39,810 nt of DNA, taken from positions 1 through 39,810 of the forward strand of contig DASUGM010000178.1 in NCBI GenBank assembly GCA_036274055.1. The letters are read 5' to 3'. This stretch comes from DASUGM01 sp036274055 (GTDB lineage Bacteria > Acidobacteriota > Vicinamibacteria > Vicinamibacterales > SCN-69-37). The position numbers and the translations under genes are program-made. Each line of letters opens with the position of its first letter. Positions within the stretch are counted from its first letter, which is position 1. The notes under the pieces are model-generated. The model searched no databases and was not told the DNA's origin. It saw nothing but the letters and a program-made list of their open reading frames with translations. Positions 22,469 to 31,407 of the stretch are shown here, in pieces.

Positions 22469-25125
22469 CCCGCCGCCGCGACCCCGACGACGACCTGAAG
22501 CGCGAGATCCAGACGCATCTCGATCTCGAGGCAGAGGAACAGCGCGTCGCCGGCCTGCCCGCCCGCGACGCCCGCGACGCCGCGATCCGCGCGTTCGGCA
22601 GCCCGACGCGCGTCCGCGAAATCGCGCGCGAGGCGCGGCGCTGGATCGCCCTCGATCACTTCGTGCAGGACGTCCGGTTCGCGATTCGTCAGATGCGGCG
22701 CGCGCCCGGCGTGGCGTTTACCGCCATCCTCACGCTGGCGCTGGGCATCGGCGCCAACACCGCGATCTTCAGCGTAATCAGCGGCTTCTTCCGGCCGCTT
22801 CCGGTCGCCAATCCCGATCAACTCGTCGTCATCGCGTCGATGAAGCCGGACGATCAGACCGGACTGCGCTACGAATTCTCGTTTCCGGCGCTTCAGGATT
22901 ACCGGCGCGCGACCGCCGACGTCTTCTCCGAGATCATGGCCGACGGCGTGAAATTCTCCGGCATCACGATCGCCGGCAAGACGACGACGTTCGTGCATCA
23001 GAACGTCAGCGCCAATTTTTTCACCGGCCTCGGCCTCAGGCCCGCCGCCGGGCGGCTGTTCGATCCGGCTGAAGGCGAACGGGTGGGCCTTGAGACCATC
23101 GTCGTCCTCGGTCACAGCTTCTGGCTGAGGCGATTCGGCGGCGATCCGGCAGTGATCGGCACGCTGGTGCGAATCGACGGCGAGCCGGCGCGGATCGTCG
23201 GCGTGGCGCCAGAGGGATTCCGCGGCGTCTTTGAAGGCGCCGACATGGAAGGCTACGTGCCGATCGGCACCGGCCTCGGCCGAGTGCCGGGCCAGCAATA
23301 CGTGACCGATCGCGCGGTGCGCCGCCTGCGCATGCTCGCCAGGCTGCGACCGGGCGTGAGCATCGCGACGGCGCAGGCGGCGGTGGACGTCGTGGCGGGC
23401 CGTCTCGCCGCCGCCTACCCGGACACCGAAGGCAACACGACCGCGAAGATCTTCCCCGAAACGCTGGCGCGGCCAATCCCGCTGGAGAAATGGTCCGAAC
23501 TCGTTCCCTACGTCCGCGGCGTGCTGCTTGGACTGGCGTCGATCGTGCTGCTGATAGCGTGCATGAACGTCGCCAACCTGTTGCTGGTCCGGGCGATGGC
23601 GCGGCAGCGCGAGATGGCCGTGCGCGCCGCGCTGGGCTCCGGGCGGCGCCGCCTCGTGCGCATGCTGCTGGTCGAGAGTCTGCTGATGACGACGGCCGGC
23701 ACGACGCTGGGCTTATGCGTCGGCGCGGTTGCCAGTGCGCTCCTTGTCCGCTCGGTCGACATCGGCTTCGACGCGCCGTTGCATCTCGACTTCACCTTCG
23801 ACTGGCGCGTCTTCACCTACGCCGCGTTTGTCGCGCTTGGAACGACGCTGGTCGTCGGCGTGCTCCCGGCGCGCCGGGCGTCACGCGCCGAGATCACCGA
23901 CCTGCTGCACGAGGGCGGGCGTTCGGGCACGGCCGGCGCCACTCGGAGTCGCGCCCTTAGTTCGCTCGTCATTGCGCAAATCGCCGGATGCGCCGCGCTG
24001 CTCGTCGTCGCCGGGCTGTTCCTTCGCACGTTGCAGAACGCGCGCCAGGTGGACTTGGGATTCGATCCGACCGGCATCGTCACCGCACGCCTCGATCCGA
24101 GCAACATCGGCCGGACGCCGGAGCAGTCGAACACGTTCTACCTTGAGCTCGAGCGGCGCATCCGCGAGTGGCCAGGCGTCGAGTACGTCACCTCGGCGTT
24201 CAGCCGGCCGCTCGGGTTGTACTTCGGCGGCTACGTCGTCTTTCCCACGACCGAGCCAATCAGGAACGGCAAGAAGATCTGGTCGTCGGGCGTGAACACG
24301 GTGACGCCGGACTACTTCGCGGCGTTACGGATTCCGATTGTCCGCGGCCGCGCGTTCACGTGGGACGACGACCAGAACTCGCGCCGGGTCGCGATTACGA
24401 ATGAGGCGATGGCGGAGCGGTTCTGGCCGGGCCAGGATCCGATCGGCAAGACCATCTCGATCCCGGAAAGCAGCAAGGAGCCGTTGGTCGTCGTCGGTGT
24501 CGCGCGCGATGCGAAGTACGCCGCCGTCTTCGAGCCGCGCATGTCGTACTGCTACCTGCCGCAGCTGCAGGACTCGTCGCGGCTGCGCACCGTCTACATC
24601 CGCAGCAGCCGCTCGTTCGAAGACATCGGCGCGGCCTTCGAGCGTGAGGTCCACGCGCTCGAACCGGACCTGCCAATCAGGGACCTGGGGACGCTCTCGC
24701 ACCTCATCGCCACCAATCTCGGCTTCGTGGTATTTCAGGTCGGCGCGATTCAGGCAGCCGCCACCGGCCTGCTCGGACTGACGCTGGCGATCATCGGCAT
24801 CTACGGCCTGATTTCCTATCGTACTGCACAGCGCTCGCGCGAAATCGGCATCCGCCTCGCGCTCGGCGCGCAGGCGCGCGACGTGCGGACGCTCGTCCTC
24901 CAGCAGGGCGGCCGCCTGGCCATCACCGGCATCGCCGTCGGCCTGGCGATCGCGATCGTCTTCGGCCTGGCGCTGTCACGCTTCCTCGTCTTTGTCAGCA
25001 CGATCGATCCGATCACGTTTGGCGCAGTGACGGTGCTCCTCGCCGCCGCGGCGCTCCTGGCCTGCGACATCCCCGCACGGCGCGCCACCCGCATCGATCC
25101 GATCGTCGTCTTACGCCACGAATAG
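22465..25125 (+). CDS. ADOP-type duplicated ABC permease (MacB-like)
   Basis: 886 residues. The N-terminal 75 residues are helical and charged (LKREIQTHLDLEAEEQR; AIRAFGSPTRVREIAREARRW), typical of the acidobacterial duplicated orphan permease family. First FtsX/MacB unit: helix at ILTLALGIGANTAIFSVI, periplasmic MacB-PCD domain to about residue 330, then three helices with AMARQREMAVRAALGSGRRRL. A second unit follows with the AQRSREIGIRLALGAQARDV coupling motif and final helices. No ATPase is encoded nearby, hence orphan. It would act in macrolide- or lipoprotein-type export or in signalling across the membrane. The start is the ATG overlapping the padR stop; translation is likely coupled. 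Confidence 0.93.
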   Translation: MTRRRDPDDDLKREIQTHLDLEAEEQRVAGLPARDARDAAIRAFGSPTRVREIAREARRWIALDHFVQDVRFAIRQMRRAPGVAFTAILTLALGIGANTAIFSVISGFFRPLPVANPDQLVVIASMKPDDQTGLRYEFSFPALQDYRRATADVFSEIMADGVKFSGITIAGKTTTFVHQNVSANFFTGLGLRPAAGRLFDPAEGERVGLETIVVLGHSFWLRRFGGDPAVIGTLVRIDGEPARIVGVAPEGFRGVFEGADMEGYVPIGTGLGRVPGQQYVTDRAVRRLRMLARLRPGVSIATAQAAVDVVAGRLAAAYPDTEGNTTAKIFPETLARPIPLEKWSELVPYVRGVLLGLASIVLLIACMNVANLLLVRAMARQREMAVRAALGSGRRRLVRMLLVESLLMTTAGTTLGLCVGAVASALLVRSVDIGFDAPLHLDFTFDWRVFTYAAFVALGTTLVVGVLPARRASRAEITDLLHEGGRSGTAGATRSRALSSLVIAQIAGCAALLVVAGLFLRTLQNARQVDLGFDPTGIVTARLDPSNIGRTPEQSNTFYLELERRIREWPGVEYVTSAFSRPLGLYFGGYVVFPTTEPIRNGKKIWSSGVNTVTPDYFAALRIPIVRGRAFTWDDDQNSRRVAITNEAMAERFWPGQDPIGKTISIPESSKEPLVVVGVARDAKYAAVFEPRMSYCYLPQLQDSSRLRTVYIRSSRSFEDIGAAFEREVHALEPDLPIRDLGTLSHLIATNLGFVVFQVGAIQAAATGLLGLTLAIIGIYGLISYRTAQRSREIGIRLALGAQARDVRTLVLQQGGRLAITGIAVGLAIAIVFGLALSRFLVFVSTIDPITFGAVTVLLAAAALLACDIPARRATRIDPIVVLRHE

Positions 25126-25156
25126 CACCTTCGGGCCGGGCTGTACGCTTTTCGCC

Positions 25157-25188
25157 TTCGCGGCGTTAACAACATCTGACGCCGCGAA
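25157..25188. terminator. hairpin after ADOP gene
   Basis: TTCGCGGCG at 25157-25165 pairs perfectly with CGCCGCGAA at 25180-25188 around a 14-base loop. No T-run follows. It lies 31 bases after the ADOP stop and could end that transcript, but without a U-tract the assignment is uncertain. Confidence 0.4.
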
Positions 25189-25307
25189 AGCGGCGCTCGA
25201 CCATGGACACCGACGTCCTCTGCCCGACGCTCCCGAGCTATGGTGCGGCTCCGCCCGTGCGGATATCATCGCCGGGGTTTCTCGCCAAATTCACGCGACG
25301 GTGCCGG

Positions 25308-25871
25308 ATGACAGCCGAGTCCTCGGTCGAACTACTCGCACGTGCGCGGACGGGCGATGACCGTGCGCTCGAGGAGTTGCTCGCCCGCCACGTCCCGGCG
25401 CTGCGTCGATGGGCCCGCGGCCGGCTGCCGCGCTGGGCGCGCGACATGGCCGAGACCGAGGACATCGTGCAGGACACGGTCTTGCGCAGCCTCCGCAATC
25501 TGAACGCGTTCGATTATCGCCACGCCGGCGCATTGCAGGCGTACCTGCGACAGGCGGTGATGAACCGCGTCCGCGACGAGTGCCGGCGCGTCGCCCGCCG
25601 GCCGGCGCAAACCGGGATCGACGACGCGACGCCCGACGACGGACTGTCGCCGCTCGAGACCGCGATCGGCGTCGAAGCGGTCGAGTCGTATGAAACGGCG
25701 CTGCAGACACTCCGCGACGACGACCGCCAGGCGATCGTCGGCCGCCTCGAGATGGACTACAGCTACGAGGAGCTCGCGGTGATGCTGGGCAAGTCGTCGC
25801 CGGGCGCCGCGCGTGTGGCGGTCAGCCGCGCGCTGGTGCGCCTTGCGGAGGCGATGGGCCGTGGCCGCTGA
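25308..25871 (+). CDS. ECF-type RNA polymerase sigma factor
   Basis: 187 residues. Region 2 spans about 8-85, with ALEELLARHVPALRRWARGRL and the core-binding/-10 segment AETEDIVQDTVLRSLRNL. Region 4 spans about 125-183, with the helix-turn-helix YSYEELAVMLGKSSPGAARVAVSRALVRL. The acidic region 2.2 motif is present, unlike in EcfP-type factors that need kinase phosphorylation. The start is ATG 25308; an upstream in-frame start at 25203 adds unrelated residues. It is the first gene of a five-gene operon and overlaps the kinase gene by 11 bases, so it probably governs the operon or targets downstream of the kinase. No anti-sigma gene is present. Confidence 0.9.
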   Translation: MTAESSVELLARARTGDDRALEELLARHVPALRRWARGRLPRWARDMAETEDIVQDTVLRSLRNLNAFDYRHAGALQAYLRQAVMNRVRDECRRVARRPAQTGIDDATPDDGLSPLETAIGVEAVESYETALQTLRDDDRQAIVGRLEMDYSYEELAVMLGKSSPGAARVAVSRALVRLAEAMGRGR

Positions 25872-28389
25872 AGGGCATCTCGTCGAGCTCGCCGAGGCTG
25901 TCGCCGACGGCCGCGTCATCGACTGGGACAGCGAAGAACTGTCGGCGCGCACTCCCGAAGAACGCGCCGTCGTCCACCATCTCCGCCTGCTGGCCGGCGT
26001 CGCCGGCGTCCATCGCAGCACGGTCACGTCACCGCTCGATCCCGACGATCTCGTCGATGCGGCCCAGGAGATCACGAGCGGCACCTGGGGTCCGCTCGAG
26101 ATCAAGGAATGCATCGGCGGCGGCAGCTTCGGCATGGTCTACCGCGCCTGGGACCCGCGCCTGGCCCGCGACGTCGCACTCAAGCTGCTGCGCCGCCAGA
26201 CGGACGATGCGCAAGCGTCGGTGATCATCGAAGAAGGCCGGATGCTCGCGCGCATCCGTCACCCGCATGTCATCACCGTCTATGGCGCCAGCCGCTACAC
26301 GGATCGCGTCGGTATCTGGATGGAGTACATCCGCGGCCGCACGCTCGAGCGGGTGATCGCGGAAGACGGCACGATGGGCGCGCGCGAAGCCGCGCTCATC
26401 GGCAGCGAGCTGTGCAGCGCGCTCGCCGCCGTGCACGGCCAGGGCGTCGTCCATCGCGACATCAAGGCGCACAACGTCATGCGTGAGGAGGGCGGTCGCC
26501 TGGTGCTGATGGACTTCGGCGCCGGCGAGGATCCGTTCGCGCCGGCGAAGTCAGGAACGATCGCCGGTACGCCGCTCTACATGGCGCCTGAGCTGTTCAC
26601 CGGCAGCAAAGCGACGCCAGCCTCGGATCTTTACAGTCTCGGGGTGCTGCTGTTCCGACTCGTTACTGGAAAGTACCCAGTCAACGGCAAGACCGTGGAC
26701 CAGGTGCGGGCGGCGCACGAACGCAACGAACGTCTCCATCTCCGCGACGTGCGTCCGGATCTGCCGCCCGGCTTCGTCAAGGCCGTCGAGCGGGCGCTGG
26801 CGCCGAATCCCGCCGAGCGCTTCGACAGCGCCGGCGCCTTCGAAGCGGCGCTCGGCACGGAGGTCCTGTCGGACTCGGCGCGATCGGGCGAGGTCGTCGT
26901 GGTGCCGCCGAAGCGGCGATGGAAGAACCTGTCGATCGCCGTCACGCTCTCCGCGGTCGTCGTCGCCGCTGCGTTCCTCGTCCCTCGCGTGTGGCGCACG
27001 CCCGAGGGCCCGCGCGTGATTGCGGTGCGGCCGTTTCAGAATCAAACCGGCGACGACGCGCAGCGGTTTTTCACTGCCGGACTGACTGACGTGCTGCTGG
27101 CGCAGCTCGGCGCGATTCGAGCGTTGCGCGTGGTCGCACTCGGGGAAGCACCGGCAGGCAAGACGCCCAGCCTTGACGAGACCGCCGCCCGATATCCGGG
27201 TGCATTTGCCGTGCTCGAAGGTTCGGTGGCGCGTGCGCAGGGACAAGTTCGCGTGTCGGCGCGGCTGGTACAGCTCGCGTCAGGCGCGATCCTGTGGAGC
27301 AACAACTACACCGAGAGCGACGGCGACGCGTTCGGGTTGCAGGGTCGGATCGCACTGGAGCTTGCGAATGAGCTGCACGTCGCCATGACTACCGCCGACA
27401 CACGACGCGTGCTCGCGAAAGGGCCGGCGACGCCGGCAGCCCAGGAAGCCTATCTGCGCGGGCGCTATCAGCTCGGTCTCTCGGGGCGCGACAATTTGCT
27501 GCAGGCGCGCGAAGCGTTCGATCGCGTGCTCGCCGCAGAGCCGCAGTTTGCGCCGGCACTGGCGGGCCGGGCGCGCACGTTCATGGGCATGGGCAATGTC
27601 GGCCTGCTGACGCCCGACGAAGTCAACCGCCTGGCCGTGGCTGACGCGCGCGCGGCATTCGCGATCGATCCGCAGCTCGCCGAAGCCGCGCTGGCGATCG
27701 CCGACGTGCGCTTTCGTCTCGAGTGGAAATGGCCCGAAGCCGATCTGGCCTACCGGACTGCGATCGAGTTGAACCCGAGCTTCATCGACGCGCACACCTG
27801 GTACGCGCGTTATCTCGCGGCCGCCGGCCGCCCTGCCGAGGGCCTGGCCCAGGTGCGATCCGCCGCGTTGATGGATCCCGCTTCCGACGACGTTTACAAC
27901 GTCATCGGGCTGATGCTCTTTTACAGCCGTCATTATCCCGAGGCGATCGAGCACTACAAGCAGCGGCTCTCCGACTCCTCGACGCGTGGCCGGGTCGGCT
28001 TGGCGAGGAGTTATGCGGCCGCGGGAAGGTTTGACGATGCCATCGCGATGATTCGCACGGCGATCGCGATGTCAGACGATCCGTCATTTCACGCCGAGCT
28101 GACGCGCATCGTCGCCGCCAGCGGCCGGACGGCAGAGGCCCGGCAGCTGCTCGCCGGCCTCGAGGCGCGGCGGGCAGCGAACGCCGACTACATGGCGCCG
28201 CAGGACTTCGCCTACGTGCAGATCGCGCTTGGCGATGTCGATCGCGGCCTCGCGCTCCTGCAGCAGGGCGTCAACGAACACGCATCGCGGCTGCTGTGGC
28301 TCGGCGTCGATCCGCGCGTCGACGCGGTTCGCGGCGATCCGCGGTTCATCACGATAATCCGGCGCCTCGGAATTCCAACCGCACGTTAA
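25861..28389 (+). CDS. Ser/Thr protein kinase with TolB-like and TPR domains
   Basis: 842 residues. An N-terminal helical segment (1-75) precedes a complete Hanks-type kinase: glycine loop GGGSFGMVY at 86-94, Lys108, HRD at 198-200, DFG at 218-220, APE at 242-244. A single transmembrane helix lies at about 357-377. Outside is a TolB/FlgO-like domain (VIAVRPFQNQTGDD to VQLASGAILWSNNY, about 383-480), then TPR-like repeats to the C-terminus. This is an envelope sensor kinase. The GTG start overlaps the sigma gene and leaves the N-terminal segment available to contact the sigma factor. The next gene starts 17 bases after its stop, so cotranscription is likely. Confidence 0.92.
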   Translation: MAAEGHLVELAEAVADGRVIDWDSEELSARTPEERAVVHHLRLLAGVAGVHRSTVTSPLDPDDLVDAAQEITSGTWGPLEIKECIGGGSFGMVYRAWDPRLARDVALKLLRRQTDDAQASVIIEEGRMLARIRHPHVITVYGASRYTDRVGIWMEYIRGRTLERVIAEDGTMGAREAALIGSELCSALAAVHGQGVVHRDIKAHNVMREEGGRLVLMDFGAGEDPFAPAKSGTIAGTPLYMAPELFTGSKATPASDLYSLGVLLFRLVTGKYPVNGKTVDQVRAAHERNERLHLRDVRPDLPPGFVKAVERALAPNPAERFDSAGAFEAALGTEVLSDSARSGEVVVVPPKRRWKNLSIAVTLSAVVVAAAFLVPRVWRTPEGPRVIAVRPFQNQTGDDAQRFFTAGLTDVLLAQLGAIRALRVVALGEAPAGKTPSLDETAARYPGAFAVLEGSVARAQGQVRVSARLVQLASGAILWSNNYTESDGDAFGLQGRIALELANELHVAMTTADTRRVLAKGPATPAAQEAYLRGRYQLGLSGRDNLLQAREAFDRVLAAEPQFAPALAGRARTFMGMGNVGLLTPDEVNRLAVADARAAFAIDPQLAEAALAIADVRFRLEWKWPEADLAYRTAIELNPSFIDAHTWYARYLAAAGRPAEGLAQVRSAALMDPASDDVYNVIGLMLFYSRHYPEAIEHYKQRLSDSSTRGRVGLARSYAAAGRFDDAIAMIRTAIAMSDDPSFHAELTRIVAASGRTAEARQLLAGLEARRAANADYMAPQDFAYVQIALGDVDRGLALLQQGVNEHASRLLWLGVDPRVDAVRGDPRFITIIRRLGIPTAR

Positions 28390-28406
28390 CCCTTGGAGGC
28401 AGCGAC

Positions 28407-28592
28407 ATGGCAAACGGAAAGATCAACGTCTCGATGAAAGGCATTCACCGCGCAATTGACAGCTTGGAGAAGAAGCTGGCCGACGTCAACAAACGGCGGC
28501 CCGGTCAGGCAAAGATCGCCAACATCCGTACTCTGCTCAAGCAGACGCGTGAGGCGACCAAATGCCAGGTCAACATGACGATAGGGTTCTGA
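28407..28592 (+). CDS. 61-residue basic peptide preceding a SagB-type gene
   Basis: Starts at ATG 28407 with GGAGG nine bases upstream. The peptide is strongly basic, with a short strand-like start (KINVSM), a long amphipathic helical region (IDSLEKKLADVNKRR; IANIRTLLKQTREATK) and a C-terminal CQVNMTIGF holding the only cysteine. It sits 17 bases after the kinase gene and 20 bases before a SagB-type oxidoreductase. I recognise no family. A ribosomally made substrate of the following enzymes is one reading (leader helix plus a short Cys/Thr-containing tail), but the tail is poor in Cys and Ser. A small partner or scaffold protein is the alternative. Confidence 0.8.
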   Translation: MANGKINVSMKGIHRAIDSLEKKLADVNKRRPGQAKIANIRTLLKQTREATKCQVNMTIGF

Positions 28593-28612
28593 CGTCTTCC
28601 TGAGCGCCGCCG

Positions 28613-29740
28613 ATGCGTCGCCGTGTCACGTTTGTTCGATCCGCGCACATCGTCTCCTACTGGGACGGCGCGGATCTCATGCTCTACAACTACGCGGCTC
28701 GCACCGAGCTGATCGCGTCGGTCGAGATGTGCGCGATCGTGAATGCGTGTGAGGCTCCCCGCACCGCGGCAGCGATTCTGCCGCGGTGCCCGGGACTGAC
28801 TGCCGCCGCGATTGCCGAGTTGCTGTCGCTGCTCGTCCGCTATCGGATGCTTTATCGCGGTCGCCGCGCCGCGACCGCGGCGGAACGCGCGATGAAGAGG
28901 TTTCACGCGTGGAACCCGGCCGCCGGGTTCTTCCACCAGAGCACGAAGGACGTGCCCTTCGGCGATCGGGCCTCGGCGACCAGGCGCCAGCTCGCGCGCG
29001 CAAAATCCTGGCCGCTGCCCGCGCCGGTCAAGCGAATTCCATCCGCGGCCATCACGCGGTTGCCCGATCGACCGCCGATTGACCAGTTTCCCAAAGTGCT
29101 GCTCGCACGGCGAACGTGGCGCCGGTTCGCCGATCGGCCCGTCGAGGTCGCCGATCTGGCCCAGCTGCTGCGCTACACCGCCGGCATCCACCAATGGCAA
29201 CCGGCGCGAGGCCTCGGACGATCGGCGCTGCGCACCTCGCCGTCAGGCGGCGCGCGCCATTCGATCGAGGTTTACATCGCCGCCCGCCGGGTCCGAGGTG
29301 TCAGGCCGGGGCTCTATCACTACGCGTCGGACAAACACGAACTGGAGCGCGTCCGTGCCGGCCTCCCGATCGGCGGCGTCGAGCGCTACCTCCCCGAGCA
29401 GCCGTGGTTCGAAGGCGCGGCCGTGCTCATCTTTTTCGCGGTCTCGTTCGAGCGGGTGCTCTGGCGCTATGACTACAGCCGCGCCTATCGCGCCGTGCTC
29501 ATCGAAGCCGGCCATCTCTGTCAGACCTTCTGCCTCACCGCCACCTGGCTCGGGCTCGCGCCGTTCTGTTCGATGGCCCTGAGCGACCGCAGCATCGAGC
29601 GCGACCTGAAACTCGATGGCATCACTGAGTCGGTTCTCTACGCGGCTGGCGTCGGCGTCCGTGGCCACGCGGCCGATCGCGCGATCGTCCCGATCGGCGT
29701 TCGCGCGCAACCGACGATTCGCAACCCGGCCTTCGCGTGA
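28613..29740 (+). CDS. SagB/ThcOx-type FMN oxidoreductase
   Basis: 375 residues. Residues about 150-365 are a nitroreductase-fold SagB-like domain: LLARRTWRRFADRPVEVADLAQLL with the FMN-binding arginines, RTSPSGGARHSIEVYI, YDYSRAYRAVLIEAGHLCQ and TWLGLAPFCSMA. Members oxidise thiazolines/oxazolines to azoles in modified peptides or act on related heterocycles. The N-terminal 85 residues (SAHIVSYWDGADLMLYNYAA then helices to LLSLLVRYRMLYRG) look like a winged-helix of the kind that binds leader peptides (RRE, PqqD-like). No YcaO cyclase is in the window. Position between the 61-residue peptide and the transglutaminase-like gene suggests joint action. Cytoplasmic. Confidence 0.85.
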   Translation: MRRRVTFVRSAHIVSYWDGADLMLYNYAARTELIASVEMCAIVNACEAPRTAAAILPRCPGLTAAAIAELLSLLVRYRMLYRGRRAATAAERAMKRFHAWNPAAGFFHQSTKDVPFGDRASATRRQLARAKSWPLPAPVKRIPSAAITRLPDRPPIDQFPKVLLARRTWRRFADRPVEVADLAQLLRYTAGIHQWQPARGLGRSALRTSPSGGARHSIEVYIAARRVRGVRPGLYHYASDKHELERVRAGLPIGGVERYLPEQPWFEGAAVLIFFAVSFERVLWRYDYSRAYRAVLIEAGHLCQTFCLTATWLGLAPFCSMALSDRSIERDLKLDGITESVLYAAGVGVRGHAADRAIVPIGVRAQPTIRNPAFA

Positions 29741-29759
29741 CCCGGGGACAGAGGCCCTT

Positions 29760-31403
29760 ATGTCCAGCTTTCTCGAAATGCGCTCGCTGACGTTCGATCG
29801 CGCCGGCGCGATCATTCCCGTGCCTGACGCAATCGATGCGCCGCTGCCGAAGACGGATTGGCGCCGCTCCGGCGCCATCGTGACCGCCTCGCCAGTGGCG
29901 CTGCCGCGGACCACCTCGGTGCCGGCCGTCGACGCTACAGCGAAGATCAAGATCAAGAAATTGTTGCCGCCGGGAACCAAGGTGCGAGCGACCTCGGGGC
30001 CGGGATTTCCGCTGACCGGAGCCCTTCCGAGGACGCTGCCGCAGAACAGCATCGGCACGCATCCAATCGACTTTCATATCGAACTAACGAACATGAGTGC
30101 TCAGTCGACGGGCGTTTTCGTCGTCGCGCTGACGTGGCAGTTCGGGAGCACGAGCGCCGGATGGACGACGTTCGACACGACGACGCATCGCGTGCTCGTG
30201 CTCGCCGATGAGCCGGCGATCCCCTGGGGCCGGCCGGGCGTCGTCAATCGCGTCGTGCCGTGGGCGGCAGTCCTCGAACAGGCGTGCCGCTGGGCAACCG
30301 GTCAACTGCATCCCGACGACTGCGTCAACGCGATCGCCAAAGGCGTCTACGGTCTGGGCGGACAGACGATCAAGCACAGCGTCGGCGACGACACAGTGAT
30401 CGAGTACGACGGCGGTTCGTCATTCGATAACGGCAACGGCGGGTTCTTCTTGTCCAACTTCCTCGACACCGCCAGCCTCAAGAAGGACGCCGACGGATTT
30501 CTCAACTGCTCGGATCTGGCCGGCGCCGTCGCGTTGTTGAGTTCCGCGATGGGCTGCCGGATCGGAATCGCGCGCGTCGAACCGACCGCCCCCACCGTCA
30601 AGGTCCAGACCCACTTCATGCAGCTGCTCGGGCAGAACAAGCCGGACCAGGCGGTGTTCGAGTACCACGAGTTCGCGGCGGCGACGAGCGGGACCGGCAC
30701 GCTCGGTACGGCGGCATGGGACGCCTGCGGCATGCTCGACAAGACGTTCCCTCCGGCGACGGCCGCGCCGGCGGCGAGCGCTCTCGACGTGCCGGCGAAC
30801 TGGACGCTGAAATCCGGCACCGCGCCGGTCTACTTGACACAATTGCTGGCATCGACCCAGCAGCTCAAGGTCGATTTGATTCAGCACGACGGCATTCTCT
30901 TTCCCGAGCAGCTGCCGACGATCTCAATGGTCGCCGTAGACAAGTTCCTGCTTCAGCGCGAGCACGATCTCGACGCGCTGCTCGAATCCGCGTCGCTGCC
31001 GACCAACCCGGTGTCGCCGTCGGTCGCCGCGAACGTCAAGACGATTCTGCTGAAACACGCGTCCGGAAGTCGCGAGCGCGTGACCTGGGCGGAGAACCGG
31101 CCGTACGCCAATGTTGTGGCGCGGCTCCGGCCGACCGCCGGACCACAGACGATCCGGATGAGCTTCACCACCGCCGGATTCGACGCGCACAAGATCTTTT
31201 TGCGCTGGTCGGCGCGATTCGACAGCAGGCTCGTCGCCCGCACGGGAATCGGCCACGCGGCGTTCCTCACGCCGGACCGCGATTCGATCGTGATGCGCGT
31301 CGGCGACACGGTCATCCACTTGACCGGCGAGGGCAAGCACGTGCCCGCGATTGACGACGTGGCCAGGGGTCTGGCGAATGATCTGAAGTCGATCTATCCG
31401 TAG
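29760..31403 (+). CDS. transglutaminase-like Cys-His-Asp protein
   Basis: 547 residues, no clear signal peptide. A first part of about 200 residues is beta-rich (HPIDFHIELTNMSAQSTGVFVVALTWQFG). The middle has the order expected of a transglutaminase-like/papain-fold enzyme: Cys250 in FLNCSDLAGAVALLSSAMG, His303 in EYHEFAAA, and Asp321 in AAWDACGMLD. The last 150 residues form another domain (VRMSFTTAGFD-like strands). Such folds act as proteases, amidases or cross-linking enzymes. I know no close family; the triad is read from pattern alone. ATG 29760 follows a GAGG site and the SagB stop by 19 bases; it is the last gene of the sigma-kinase operon. Confidence 0.72.
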   Translation: MSSFLEMRSLTFDRAGAIIPVPDAIDAPLPKTDWRRSGAIVTASPVALPRTTSVPAVDATAKIKIKKLLPPGTKVRATSGPGFPLTGALPRTLPQNSIGTHPIDFHIELTNMSAQSTGVFVVALTWQFGSTSAGWTTFDTTTHRVLVLADEPAIPWGRPGVVNRVVPWAAVLEQACRWATGQLHPDDCVNAIAKGVYGLGGQTIKHSVGDDTVIEYDGGSSFDNGNGGFFLSNFLDTASLKKDADGFLNCSDLAGAVALLSSAMGCRIGIARVEPTAPTVKVQTHFMQLLGQNKPDQAVFEYHEFAAATSGTGTLGTAAWDACGMLDKTFPPATAAPAASALDVPANWTLKSGTAPVYLTQLLASTQQLKVDLIQHDGILFPEQLPTISMVAVDKFLLQREHDLDALLESASLPTNPVSPSVAANVKTILLKHASGSRERVTWAENRPYANVVARLRPTAGPQTIRMSFTTAGFDAHKIFLRWSARFDSRLVARTGIGHAAFLTPDRDSIVMRVGDTVIHLTGEGKHVPAIDDVARGLANDLKSIYP

Positions 31404-31407
31404 CGCG

